A stretch of 64,000 nucleotides of DNA from DTU015 sp012837895 (GTDB lineage: Bacteria > Bacillota > Sulfobacillia > Fermentithermobacillales > Fermentithermobacillaceae): contig JBMNKH010000001.1 of assembly GCA_050952085.1 (NCBI GenBank), forward strand, positions 248,001 to 312,000. The letters are read 5' to 3'. The position numbers were made by a program, and so were the translations under genes. Below are positions 27,717 through 36,561 of this stretch, one piece after another. How positions within the stretch are numbered: position 1 is the first letter of the stretch; each line of letters begins with the position of its first letter. Under the pieces are notes generated by a model. It was not told the DNA's origin. It did no database searches and saw nothing but the letters and a program-made list of their open reading frames with translations.

Positions 27717-28352
27717 GTGGGTAGGGTCCTACTTACCGGGTTTGAACCCTTTGGCGGTGAGACAGTTAACCCTGCCTCACGGGCTGTATCACGTCTTGCA
27801 GGCAAGTCCATGGACGGATATGAAGTCGTTACAAAGGTGATTCCAACTGTATTCGGAAAGTCGGCACAGGCAGTGCAGCAGGCGATACGCGAGTTTGAGC
27901 CCAGCGTCGTCATAAGCGTAGGGCAGGCAGGTAGCACCCATTCCATACGCGTGGAACGTGTTGCTGTGAATCTCGACGACGCGAGTATACCCGACAATGA
28001 AGGCAACCAGCCAAGGGACGCTGCGATAGCTGCAGGCGGGCCCGTTGCTTACTGGTCCACCCTTCCGGTGCGCCCTATTGTCGAAGCGCTCACTGGCAGC
28101 ATGATACCGGCATACATTTCCTATACCGCCGGCACCTACGTATGCAATCACGTCTTCTACGCAACAAGCCATTTCGTGGCTGTTAACCGGCTGCCGGTCA
28201 AAGTCGGGTTTATTCACGTACCGTATCTTCCTGAGCAGGTAGTTCGCAAGCCCCATGTACCGAGCATGTCAGAAGAAATGATCGTGGGAGCCCTTGAAAT
28301 AGCGGTAGCCGTGGCTGTTTCACCAAAGATGCATGGAAACAGCCAATTATGA
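27717..28352 (+). CDS. pcp: Pyroglutamyl-peptidase I
   Basis: About 211 residues, normal for the family. Removes N-terminal pyroglutamate from peptides in the cytosol. Evidence: the start RVLLTGFEPFGGETVNPAS, the glutamate region RVERVAVNLDDASIPDNEG, the catalytic cysteine in GTYVCNHVFYATSH and the histidine in VGFIHVPYLPEQ, the C15 triad in the right order. I prefer the GTG at 27717 because family members start M-(K/R)-V-L-(L/V)-T-G-F and GGGGTG lies 6 nt upstream; a GTG at 27708 is 14 nt after AAAGGAG. Single gene beside the CRISPR locus, without functional connection to it. Confidence 0.92.
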   Translation: MGRVLLTGFEPFGGETVNPASRAVSRLAGKSMDGYEVVTKVIPTVFGKSAQAVQQAIREFEPSVVISVGQAGSTHSIRVERVAVNLDDASIPDNEGNQPRDAAIAAGGPVAYWSTLPVRPIVEALTGSMIPAYISYTAGTYVCNHVFYATSHFVAVNRLPVKVGFIHVPYLPEQVVRKPHVPSMSEEMIVGALEIAVAVAVSPKMHGNSQL

Positions 28353-28554
28353 GCGCGCTTAAGGTTCTTACAAAGGCAAACCAGCTGGGCAAGCGCACAA
28401 CCGGGTCACAACCAAATCAAGAACCTGAACCGGATCCTCGAACCTGTGCAGGTTTCTAGCAATTGGTTCAAGTGGTCAGTAAGAGGACAAGCTGGAACCG
28501 GGTATATCTTTGCAGCGTCAAATTATCCAACACTACCGCAAAAGGAGACATAAT

Positions 28555-30138
28555 ATGCGCAAAACACTGATACTGTTGATCCTTGCAGCGATTTTGATAG
28601 TGCCTTTTGGCACGCCGGTTCAAGCAGAAAACACCGGGAACAACAATACCAGGCTTTTCGAGTTCAAACTCGGCAACGAAGTGTTGTACAGCCGCTACCA
28701 CCACCTCATACAAGGTAAGCGCGTAGGGCTCATTACGAATCAGAGCGGAGTCAACAACCAGGGGCAGAGCACCATAGACGTGCTGGCAAACGACCCTGTA
28801 GTCGACCTGGTTGCACTGTTTGGCCCTGAACACGGCATAGATGGTAAGGCTGCAGCGGGAGCATACGTTGAGTCGTACGAACACCCCACCCTTGGCATTC
28901 CCGTTTACAGCTTGTACGGTCCCACAAGAAAGCCTACAGCAAACATGCTCGAAGACCTGGATGTGCTAATCTACGACATTCAAGACGTAGGTTCCCGTAC
29001 CTATACGTACATCTCCACACTGAGACTGGCCATGGAAGCAGCCAAGGAATGCGGCAAGACCGTGATAGTGCTGGACAGGCCCAATCCAGTGGGATGCGAG
29101 ATTGTTGAAGCGCCCGTACTTGAGGATCGTTTCGAGAGTTTCGTGGGCATCGACAATCTTCCCATGGCCCATGGAATGACCGTCGGCGAACTGGCCCGGT
29201 TCTTCAACCGGGAGATAGGCGTGGACCTGAAAGTGGTTCCCATGGAAGGCTACACGCGCGACATGATATTCCAAGATACAGGGCTTGAGTGGGTGCAGAC
29301 TTCCCCCAACATACCGGATATTCAATCAGTGTTTGGATATATGGCCACAGGGCTTGGCGAAGGCACCGGCATCCGCCAGGCGGACAAGTTCAAATGGATT
29401 GGCGGATCGGGCATCGATTCAGAGCGTTTCGCCAAGTTGCTCAACAGCGCCGGCCTGCCGGGCGTTGAGTTCATCCCTGAGAACCAAGGCAGCCAGGGCG
29501 GCGTTCGGCTGCACATCACCGACTACCACTCGTTCAACCCGGCCAAGACAGGGCTGTACGCACTGGCTTACGCCAGGCAGCTCAATAATTTCACCGTACC
29601 CAAGAGCGGTTCAACTATAGTAATGTTCGACAAGATAATGGGCACTGACCGGGTCGGGCAATGGCTTGAGCAGAAGCTGTCACCCCAGGAGATAGAACGC
29701 CGCTACAGAGATGAACTCGAGGCGTTCAAACACGAACGTCAACGGTACCTGATATACGGGTACACTCACATATACGCAGGCAAGCCGGGGCAGGTGGGCG
29801 TTGCGGTAAATAATGTGCCCTTGTACCTCGATTCAGCACCTTATATCGACAGTAACGACCGCACCATGGTCCCTGTAAGGGCAATCAGCGAAGCTATTGG
29901 TGCACAAGTTGACTGGGATGAAGCCAAGCGTCAGGTTACCATCAGAAACGGCGAATCTGTGGTGAAACTTTGGATTGACAACCCGGAGATTGATGTAAAC
30001 GGGGAAAAACACACCATGGACACCCAGCCTGTCATCAAGGACGACCGCACTATGGTGCCATTGCGGTTTGTAGGAGAATACCTGGGTATGAATGTAGACT
30101 GGAATGAGGCACACCGGCTGGCTATATTGACGAGGTAA
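28555..30138 (+). CDS. Secreted NamZ-like exo-beta-N-acetylmuramidase (DUF1343) with copper-amine-oxidase-type stalk domain
   Basis: 527 residues from ATG MRKTLILLILAA, 7 nt or so after AAAGGAG. A signal peptide ends near VQA. Residues about 30-400 are DUF1343/NamZ: GKRVGLITNQSGV, LFGPEHGIDG, PVYSLYGPTRKP, DVLIYDIQDVGSRTYTYI, LDRPNPVGCE and VQTSPNIPDIQS. NamZ enzymes release terminal N-acetylmuramic acid from peptidoglycan fragments. The last 120 residues hold two copies of the copper amine oxidase N-terminal-like motif (DRTMVPVRAISEAIGAQVDW and DRTMVPLRFVGEYLGMNVDW), a common Clostridial wall-associated stalk. The role is thus likely cell-wall turnover outside the membrane. Confidence 0.88.
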   Translation: MRKTLILLILAAILIVPFGTPVQAENTGNNNTRLFEFKLGNEVLYSRYHHLIQGKRVGLITNQSGVNNQGQSTIDVLANDPVVDLVALFGPEHGIDGKAAAGAYVESYEHPTLGIPVYSLYGPTRKPTANMLEDLDVLIYDIQDVGSRTYTYISTLRLAMEAAKECGKTVIVLDRPNPVGCEIVEAPVLEDRFESFVGIDNLPMAHGMTVGELARFFNREIGVDLKVVPMEGYTRDMIFQDTGLEWVQTSPNIPDIQSVFGYMATGLGEGTGIRQADKFKWIGGSGIDSERFAKLLNSAGLPGVEFIPENQGSQGGVRLHITDYHSFNPAKTGLYALAYARQLNNFTVPKSGSTIVMFDKIMGTDRVGQWLEQKLSPQEIERRYRDELEAFKHERQRYLIYGYTHIYAGKPGQVGVAVNNVPLYLDSAPYIDSNDRTMVPVRAISEAIGAQVDWDEAKRQVTIRNGESVVKLWIDNPEIDVNGEKHTMDTQPVIKDDRTMVPLRFVGEYLGMNVDWNEAHRLAILTR

Positions 30139-30177
30139 GACTTAGTCGAAATAACACATAGTAACCGGTCGATTTTT

Positions 30178-30265
30178 CAGGACGGTCCAGTTGTTTCATC
30201 AACTCGCGCTGTATACCACAGGGGAAACCCGGAGAAGGACTTGTTGAGACAAACGGACCGTCCTG
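30178..30265. repeat. Long imperfect inverted repeat upstream of trkA
   Basis: CAGGACGGTCC (30178-30188) and GGACCGTCCTG (30255-30265) are perfect 11-bp arms; inside them GTTGTTTCATCAAC and GGGGAAACCC fold as further hairpins, and TTGTTGAGACAA a third. The multi-branched shape could be a structured leader RNA of trkA or a member of the GGACCGTCC-type palindromic repeats I recall as common in Clostridia. A weaker version is at 57180-57233. Confidence 0.55.
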
Positions 30266-30372
30266 TTGTTCCGGTTGCAGTTTCACCACAGGCGTGTAGC
30301 TGTTATACTACAGCTTACTACAGACAGTTACGGTAGGCAGTCACCGCATCCGCGGAAAGGGGAAGCTCCTAT

Positions 30373-31731
30373 ATGACCATAATTGTGATTGGAGCAGGCA
30401 AAGTGGGCTTCAGGATTGCACGGCAACTGGTGCAAGAGTCCCATGATGTGGTGCTCATTGACATAGACACAGAGCGGCTTGAACCGGCCAGGGAAGTGCT
30501 CGACGCAATGACCATTCAGGGAAACGGCGCAGCCCCAAAGGTGCTTGAAAGAGCAGGCATCGAAAACGCAGACATGGTGATCGCAGTGACAGGCCGTGAC
30601 GAAGTAAACATATTGGCTTGCCTTACTGCGAAACATTACGGAGTAAGGACAACGGTAGCCAGAGTGCGTAACCCTGAATACAGCAGAAGTGCTGACGCAC
30701 TGGCAAAAAACGAACTGGGCGTAGATTTCATGATCCATCCTGAGCGCCTCGCGGCCCGTGAAATAGTGGATCTTCTCCGGATGCCCGCTGCCACCGAATT
30801 CCGCCATTTCGCCGACGGAAGCGTGGAACTGCTTGGGTTCAAACTCGGCCCGTCAGCCCCGGCACTCAAAGGCAAGACCCTGGCGGAACTAAAGCTTGAG
30901 GACTGCCTGATCGTTGCAGTCGACCGCAACGACACCCTGCTCATACCAGACGGCAAGACCCGCCTGGAGCCCGGAGACCACATATACGTGCTGGGAAAGG
31001 TTGGCCACTTCGGAAGAAGCTGCATGATACCCGGGATGAGGGCGGGACGTATTCACACTCAGATACAGACAATCACGGTTGTAGGCGGTGGCGAAATAGG
31101 CTTTCACACATGCCAGGCTTTAGAGAAATTGCCTCGAAACGGCCTTACGATTAAGTTGATCGAAAGAGATGCTCAAAGAGCCCGGTGGCTAGCGGAAAAC
31201 CTTCGTCACACTTTAGTTATCCATGGCGACGGCACCAATATCGACCTGTTAATCGAAGAGAACATAGCAGGCACAGATGCTTTCATCGTTACAACAGGCC
31301 ACGATGAAACGAATATAATGGCAGCGCTTTTGGCAAACCGGCTTGGCGCGGGCGAAATCATAATCCGGTTGGAAAGAGAGGAATACGCCGCTGTTGCAGA
31401 AGCTGCAGGGATTCACGCTACTGTGGTGCCACGGCTGATCATGGCAAGTACCATCCTGAAACTGCTCCAAGAAGACCGACTGCTCGACATAACGTTTCTC
31501 AAGCAAGGAAAGGCCACTATACTCGAGGCCATGGTATTCCATGGAGCACCTGTCACCCGCAAACCGCTAAAGTCAGTTGGTTTCCCCAAACATGCACTGA
31601 TAGGCATGCTAATACGTGAAAGCGAAACGATAATTCCTAAAGGTAACGATCAAGTGATGCCAGGTGACCGGGTAGTGGTGTTTTCTTTGGAAGAGGCTGT
31701 CCCTAAGGTGCGGCAAGCACTGGGACTGTAG
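30373..31731 (+). CDS. trkA: Trk potassium uptake regulatory subunit TrkA
   Basis: 452 residues with the duplicated layout of TrkA: RCK N-domain (IIVIGAGKVGFRIARQLV), RCK C-domain, then a second N-domain (ITVVGGGEIGFHTCQALEKL) and a second C-domain ending PGDRVVVFSLEEAV. It binds NAD(H)/ATP and gates the TrkH channel from the cytosolic face. trkH follows 15 nt downstream, so they form an operon. A possible -10 (TATACT, 30304-30309) lies about 65 nt upstream of the ATG. The inverted repeat at 30178-30265 precedes it. In Bacillota, potassium uptake often answers to cyclic di-AMP; no known ydaO-type riboswitch was recognised here. Confidence 0.93.
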   Translation: MTIIVIGAGKVGFRIARQLVQESHDVVLIDIDTERLEPAREVLDAMTIQGNGAAPKVLERAGIENADMVIAVTGRDEVNILACLTAKHYGVRTTVARVRNPEYSRSADALAKNELGVDFMIHPERLAAREIVDLLRMPAATEFRHFADGSVELLGFKLGPSAPALKGKTLAELKLEDCLIVAVDRNDTLLIPDGKTRLEPGDHIYVLGKVGHFGRSCMIPGMRAGRIHTQIQTITVVGGGEIGFHTCQALEKLPRNGLTIKLIERDAQRARWLAENLRHTLVIHGDGTNIDLLIEENIAGTDAFIVTTGHDETNIMAALLANRLGAGEIIIRLEREEYAAVAEAAGIHATVVPRLIMASTILKLLQEDRLLDITFLKQGKATILEAMVFHGAPVTRKPLKSVGFPKHALIGMLIRESETIIPKGNDQVMPGDRVVVFSLEEAVPKVRQALGL

Positions 31732-31746
31732 ACTGGTGGGTAATAA

Positions 31747-33192
31747 TTGACTGAGATAAACACTAGAGCAATATCGCGAGCAATGGGATTGCTTCTGTGT
31801 GTAATCGCTGCAGCGATGGTCTTGCCTTTGGTGTGGTCCCTCTATTACCAATCAGGCGACTCGCAGGCTTTCCTTGTGTCCATGTTCATTGCCGGAATTC
31901 CCGGCATATTGCTAGCCAGGATGCGTGTCACAGGAGATATCCGTCTCCGCGAGTCGTTCTTGATCGTATCAGGAGGCTGGTTGCTCTGTGCACTGGCTGG
32001 AGCTATTCCCTTTTTACTGGCCGGAACGTTCACAAACCTCCCAGACGCGCTGTTTGAAGCTATGTCTGGCTTTACCACAACAGGTGCAACAATGATCACT
32101 GATGTAGAGTCACAACCTGCCGGGATTCTCTTCTGGAGAAGTCTGCTTCACTGGTTGGGAGGTCTGGGAATCATCGTCTTCACCCTAGTCTTTATTCCCC
32201 GTCTTGGCACGGGCGGCTTCCAGCTTTTCAAAGCCGAAGTTCCAGGTGTTCAGGTGGAGCGCATTAGGCCTAAGCTCCGGGAGACGGCCAAGATACTCTT
32301 GATCATCTATTTCTCACTCACTTTAGTACAAACAATTCTGCTTCGCCTTGCAGGCATGAGCTTTTTCGATTCGCTTATTCACTCGCTTGGGACCATAGCT
32401 ACAGGGGGATTTTCAAGCAAGGCGGAGAGCATCGGAGCTTACAATTCAGTACCCATAGAGGTAATAACCACAGTGTTTACCCTGGCAGCAGGGGTGAATT
32501 TCTCTTTGTACCATGGAATATTCTCACGCCGGGGCTTTAAAGATCTGGTCCGGAACGAAGAGTTCAGAGTTTATGCAGGTATTGTAGTCACAGCAATACT
32601 CTGCTTATCAGTCACCTTGTTGGGTACCTATTCACCGGCTGAAGCCCTCAGGCACGGATCGTTCCAAGTGGTAACGGTTATGTCGACCACAGGCTACTCC
32701 TCTGCTGACTTTAACACCTGGCCTGACGTGTCAAGGGCTATCTTGCTTCTGCTGATGTTCGTGGGTGCATGTACAGGCTCCACAGCCGGATCGGTTAAGG
32801 TCTTGCGGTGGCAGCTCCTAGCTAAGCATGCTTACAGGGAAGTCTACAGATTCTTGCATCCAAAGGCAATCTTGCCTATTCGTCAAGATGGAGAGATAGT
32901 CCCTGAAAATGTCATGAACCAGGTGCTCGCGTTTACCGGGATTTATGTGGGGTTGTTTGTATTTGCAACTCTCTGCATGCTCGCCATGGGACTAGACATG
33001 TTGAGTGCAGCCTCGTCAGTGGCAGCCACCCTAGGCAACGTAGGCCCAGGCCTGGGATCTGTCGGGCCGATGGCAAACTACGCCCACCTGCCGGCGGTCG
33101 GAAAACTGTTCCTTACCTTCATCATGCTTATCGGCAGGCTTGAGGTTTTCAGTGTACTGGCCATCCTTACCCCCGCCTTCTGGCAGAGATAA
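31747..33192 (+). CDS. trkH: Trk potassium uptake transmembrane subunit TrkH
   Basis: 481 residues with about ten membrane segments and the four pore-loop filters of TrkH/Ktr channels: SGFTTTGATM, IATGGFSSK, STTGYSSADF and LGNVGPGLGS. It moves potassium across the cytoplasmic membrane and partners with the TrkA encoded directly upstream. The start is TTG with GGTGGGT five nt upstream. The C-terminus RLEVFSVLAILTPAFW is typical. The gene is followed by the large hairpin-repeat array rather than a classical terminator. Confidence 0.92.
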   Translation: MTEINTRAISRAMGLLLCVIAAAMVLPLVWSLYYQSGDSQAFLVSMFIAGIPGILLARMRVTGDIRLRESFLIVSGGWLLCALAGAIPFLLAGTFTNLPDALFEAMSGFTTTGATMITDVESQPAGILFWRSLLHWLGGLGIIVFTLVFIPRLGTGGFQLFKAEVPGVQVERIRPKLRETAKILLIIYFSLTLVQTILLRLAGMSFFDSLIHSLGTIATGGFSSKAESIGAYNSVPIEVITTVFTLAAGVNFSLYHGIFSRRGFKDLVRNEEFRVYAGIVVTAILCLSVTLLGTYSPAEALRHGSFQVVTVMSTTGYSSADFNTWPDVSRAILLLLMFVGACTGSTAGSVKVLRWQLLAKHAYREVYRFLHPKAILPIRQDGEIVPENVMNQVLAFTGIYVGLFVFATLCMLAMGLDMLSAASSVAATLGNVGPGLGSVGPMANYAHLPAVGKLFLTFIMLIGRLEVFSVLAILTPAFWQR

Positions 33193-33249
33193 CAGATAGA
33201 AACAGACAGAAGTCGATAGGTTGACCCTTCGTCACTTCTTGATCCTGAA

Positions 33250-33735
33250 CTACTGTCTGAAGATGCTACAGGTTTTCCATCAGGCTGTTCCGTTTTTATA
33301 CAGCTCTAATTGGAGGTTGTAGAGATTTTAGACGGCCGTATGAAAAAACTACAACTTCTTCGGCAACCTGCATCATTCTGATACAGTTTTTGTAAAACCT
33401 GGGCGGATTTTATACAGATCCCGAAGAAAGCTGTATAAATCCTGAGCTGCTGTACGAAAAAACTACAGCTTTACCGCGAAGCTGTCTGATTCTCGTACAG
33501 TCTGGACTAAGAGCTGTATCAATTTTGAACAGCCGTGCAACAAGACTGCAGCTCTTCAAAGAACCTGTCCGATTTCTACACGGGTTTTCAAAAACCTGTA
33601 TGGTTCTTATACAACCCGAAAAGAAACCTGCCTGAATCCGAAGCTGCTGTACACAAAACAAACAGCTTTTCAGAAACCTGACCGGCTTTCATACAGGTTT
33701 CCGAAAAGCTGTGTTGATTTCATACACTACAGCCG
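33250..33735. repeat. Array of alternating imperfect hairpin repeats, locus 1
   Basis: Roughly 490 nt filling the gap between the converging trkH and malic enzyme genes. Degenerate units alternate a GCTGTA...TACAGC-type inverted repeat (for example GCTGTACGAAAAAACTACAG at 33449) with an AACCTG...CAGGTT-type one (AACCTGACCGGCTTTCATAC at 33676, running into AGGTT). Each hairpin spans some 40 nt, and pairs recur about every 80-110 nt. The family reappears at 48613-48880. No frame is supported and no mobile-element gene is present. Confidence 0.75.
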
Positions 33736-33821
33736 GGGAAGCCCTCTATGCCCTATGGGTCAAGGAAACTCCCACGGTCACATCAACGATGAGTCTAAGC
33801 AGGTAGATTCTTGTTGGCTAG

Positions 33822-34994
33822 TCAGATCCGGGCTACTCCGGTCTCCCTAGCCGCCTGGGCGACTGCAGCTGCCACTGCAGGCGCTACCCTCTCATCAAAC
33901 ACATCGGTGATGATGAAATCCGGGGATAACTGGCTGTCATCCACCAGATCTGCCAGTGCACGGGCTGCTGCAATCTTCATTTCCTCATTAATATCCCTTG
34001 CCCGTACATCGAGAGCACCCCTGAAAACTCCAGGGAAGGCCAGCACGTTGTTTATCTGGTTCGGGAAGTCCGAACGCCCGGTGCCTACCACTTTAGCCCC
34101 GGCAGCCTTAGCTTCATCCGGATATATCTCAGGTACAGGGTTTGCCATTGCCAGGACTATAGCATCATCAGCCATGGTCCTCACCATATCCTGGGTCAAG
34201 GCCCCGCCTACCGAGACTCCGAGGAACGCATCGGCGCCCTTTACAGCTTCAGCCAAGGTCTTGGCCCTATCCCGGTTGCTTCTCTTGGATATCTCCTCTT
34301 TATAAGGATTCATCCCTTCTGTGCGGCCTTCGTAGATAGCACCCCTGCTATCACAAAGGATCACATCTCCTGCTCCCATGCTTAAGAGGAGGTTGGTGAT
34401 TGCCATCCCGGCTGCTCCTGCACCGTTCACAACGACCCGGATGTCAGACCATTTCTTGTCCACTACCTTAAGGGCATTTATCATTGCAGCCGCAACCACA
34501 ATAGCTGTACCGTGCTGGTCATCGTGGAAGATGGGTATGTCAGTTTCTTTCTTGAGCCGCTCTTCCACCTCGAAACACCTTGGCGCTGCTATATCTTCCA
34601 GGTTGACCCCACCGATAGTCGGTGAAACTCGTTTCACCGTTTCTACTATTTCATCTACGTCTTGGGTAGCAAGGCACAGAGGAAAAGCATCCACACCGGC
34701 AAATGACTTAAATAGGACACACTTGCCTTCCATGACCGGCAATGCTGCCTCAGGCCCTATGTTGCCGAGGCCCAATACAGCGCTTCCGTCACTTACAACA
34801 GCTATGACATTGCCCCGGAACGTATATTCCCAAACCAAGTCCTTATCCTGGTGAATCTCTTTGCATGGCTCAGCCACCCCTGGGGTGTATGCCAAGCCCA
34901 AGTCATCCTTGTCCTTGAGTTCAACCTTGCTCCTTATGCCAACCTTGCCTTTGTTCTCCCTATGTAAAGCTAGTGCCCTGGTGCGCAGATCCAC
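33822..34994 (-). CDS. NAD(P)-dependent malic enzyme (oxaloacetate-decarboxylating malate dehydrogenase)
   Basis: 390 residues, the short bacterial malic enzyme form. Motifs: the Tyr-bearing substrate loop LGLAYTPGVAEPCKEI, SDGSAVLGLGNIGPEAALPV, NLEDIAAPRCFEVEERL with metal-site acids, FHDDQHGTAIVVAAAM, and the Rossmann motif VVNGAGAAGMAITNLLLSMG. It converts malate to pyruvate and CO2. The GTG start has GGGAGG about 8 nt upstream. It is the last gene of an aspartate ammonia-lyase, fumarase alpha, fumarase beta and malic enzyme set on one strand, which completes aspartate to pyruvate. Cofactor preference is not decidable by eye. Confidence 0.92.
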   Translation of the reverse strand: MDLRTRALALHRENKGKVGIRSKVELKDKDDLGLAYTPGVAEPCKEIHQDKDLVWEYTFRGNVIAVVSDGSAVLGLGNIGPEAALPVMEGKCVLFKSFAGVDAFPLCLATQDVDEIVETVKRVSPTIGGVNLEDIAAPRCFEVEERLKKETDIPIFHDDQHGTAIVVAAAMINALKVVDKKWSDIRVVVNGAGAAGMAITNLLLSMGAGDVILCDSRGAIYEGRTEGMNPYKEEISKRSNRDRAKTLAEAVKGADAFLGVSVGGALTQDMVRTMADDAIVLAMANPVPEIYPDEAKAAGAKVVGTGRSDFPNQINNVLAFPGVFRGALDVRARDINEEMKIAAARALADLVDDSQLSPDFIITDVFDERVAPAVAAAVAQAARETGVARI

Positions 34995-35124
34995 AGATGC
35001 TACCTCCCTCTCTCACATGTTTACCTGCCTGATGCCTTGGTCTCGTCCATCCATGCCGGTTGTGCTTGCCGGCCATCCGTTCCAGCTTCCGTACCAGCCG
35101 TTCGCGCCGGCCATGGACTAGCGT

Positions 35125-35676
35125 TCACGCCAACCTGTATTTGGATTGGCCTTCCTCGTACGCATTACGACCCTCGCTGTCTATGCCGACGATTAACGGA
35201 AAATCCTCTACTTCCAAACGATAGATAGCTTCTGCCCCAAGGTCAGGGTAAGCTATCACTTCAGCCTTTTTGATACGCTGGGCTAACAAGGCACCGGCAC
35301 CGCCTACGGCCAAGAAATATATAGCCCCATGTTCTTTGATGACATCAACCACTGCCTGGCTCCTGTACCCTTTCCCTATCATCCCCCTTAAGCCAAGTTC
35401 CCGTACAAGCAAAGGGGTATAAGGGTCCATACGGCTGCTGGTTGTGGGTCCTGCAGAGCCAAGCACCTTCCCGGGTTTTGCCGGGCAAGGGCCTACGTAA
35501 TATATAACCTGGCCTTTGAGGTCTACAGGCAACTCTTGACCTGCCAGGTAAGTCTCTGCAAGTCTCTTGTGGGCAGCATCTCTGCCGGTAAGAAGCACAC
35601 CGCTCAAAAGCGCCTGGTCGCCGGCTTTGAGCTCTCTGATGGTTTCATCATCAAGTGGCGTCCTAATCCGCTTCAT
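35125..35676 (-). CDS. fumB: Class I fumarate hydratase, beta subunit (C-terminal domain protein)
   Basis: 183 residues starting MKRIRTPLDDETI, with AGAGGTGG five nt upstream. GDQALLSGVLLTGRDAAHKR, YYVGPCPAKPGKVLGSAGPT and SRMDPYTPLLVRELGLRGMI match the swivelling C-terminal domain of 4Fe-4S class I fumarase (or L(+)-tartrate dehydratase) when it is a separate subunit. With the alpha subunit encoded 16 nt upstream it hydrates fumarate to malate. Tartrate dehydratase is the alternative, but the aspA and malic enzyme neighbours favour fumarase. The symbol follows two-subunit naming and does not imply the E. coli isozyme. Confidence 0.88.
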   Translation of the reverse strand: MKRIRTPLDDETIRELKAGDQALLSGVLLTGRDAAHKRLAETYLAGQELPVDLKGQVIYYVGPCPAKPGKVLGSAGPTTSSRMDPYTPLLVRELGLRGMIGKGYRSQAVVDVIKEHGAIYFLAVGGAGALLAQRIKKAEVIAYPDLGAEAIYRLEVEDFPLIVGIDSEGRNAYEEGQSKYRLA

Positions 35677-35692
35677 CTCGTCCACCTCTTTT

Positions 35693-36535
35693 TCACAATA
35701 CGGCTTCCGCGTGGCGGGATGCGTGACACTGGATATTCACTGCTACAGGTAAACTAGCTATATGAGTCGGGTAGACCTCTACATGAACATCGAGGGCAGT
35801 GATACGGCCCCCCAGTCCCTGGGGCCCTATGCCGGTGCTGTTAATCCGTCTTAATATTTCTTCCTCAAGCCTTGCTATGTGAGGTTGAGGGTGTCTCTCG
35901 CCTAACGGCCTCAAAAGAGACCTCTTGGCCAAGAGAGCTGACTTCTCAAGATTCCCACCTACACCTACCCCTGCGACTATTGGTGGGCAGGCATTGGGAC
36001 CGGCAGCCTTGACTACCTCCAGTACAAACTGGATGACCCCCTCTTCCCCGTCGGCAGGCTTTAGCATCTTCAACGCAGATGAATTCTCAGAGCCTGCGCC
36101 TTTGGGTGCTACGATGATTCTCAAGTCTGAGCCGGGAACAATATCCGTGTGGATTATGGCAGGCGTGTTGTCACCTGTGTTCTTGCGAATCAGAGGGTCG
36201 GACACTACGGATTTCCTCAGGTATCCGTTGACGTATCCACGACGCACTCCCTCGTTGATGGCATCGTAGAGATCTCCCCCGGTAATACTTACCTCCTGCC
36301 CTAACTCCAAGAACACCACAGCAAGTCCTGTGTCCTGGCAAATCGGCTCGCCGGTAGAAGCTGCAAGTCCGGCATTTTCACGGATGATGCCCAGCAGATC
36401 CCTCCCCAAAGGTGATTCCTCATCGAGGACCGCTTTCTCCATTACTTGCCACCAGTCATCCCCCAAAGTGGTGCATGCCTGTATACACAACCGCTCAACT
36501 GTATCAATGATATCTTTCACATGTATTTGTTTCAT
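35693..36535 (-). CDS. fumA: Class I fumarate hydratase, alpha subunit (Fe-S catalytic domain)
   Basis: About 280 residues from MKQIHVKDIIDTVERLC. It has GEPICQDTGLAVVFLELGQ with the first cluster cysteine, LRKSVVSDPLIRKNTGDNTP, the segment PNACPPIVAGVGVGGNLEKS with the second, and GIGPQGLGG near the end. These fit the Fe-S cluster domain of two-subunit class I fumarases typical of anaerobes, whose cluster is oxygen-sensitive. GGTGGAG sits 3 nt before the chosen ATG; GTG codons a few positions upstream are possible. It pairs with the downstream beta subunit and follows aspA, which makes its substrate fumarate. Confidence 0.88.
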   Translation of the reverse strand: MKQIHVKDIIDTVERLCIQACTTLGDDWWQVMEKAVLDEESPLGRDLLGIIRENAGLAASTGEPICQDTGLAVVFLELGQEVSITGGDLYDAINEGVRRGYVNGYLRKSVVSDPLIRKNTGDNTPAIIHTDIVPGSDLRIIVAPKGAGSENSSALKMLKPADGEEGVIQFVLEVVKAAGPNACPPIVAGVGVGGNLEKSALLAKRSLLRPLGERHPQPHIARLEEEILRRINSTGIGPQGLGGRITALDVHVEVYPTHIASLPVAVNIQCHASRHAEAVL

Positions 36536-36561
36536 TGACTCCACCACCGCGCGCCTAATCC

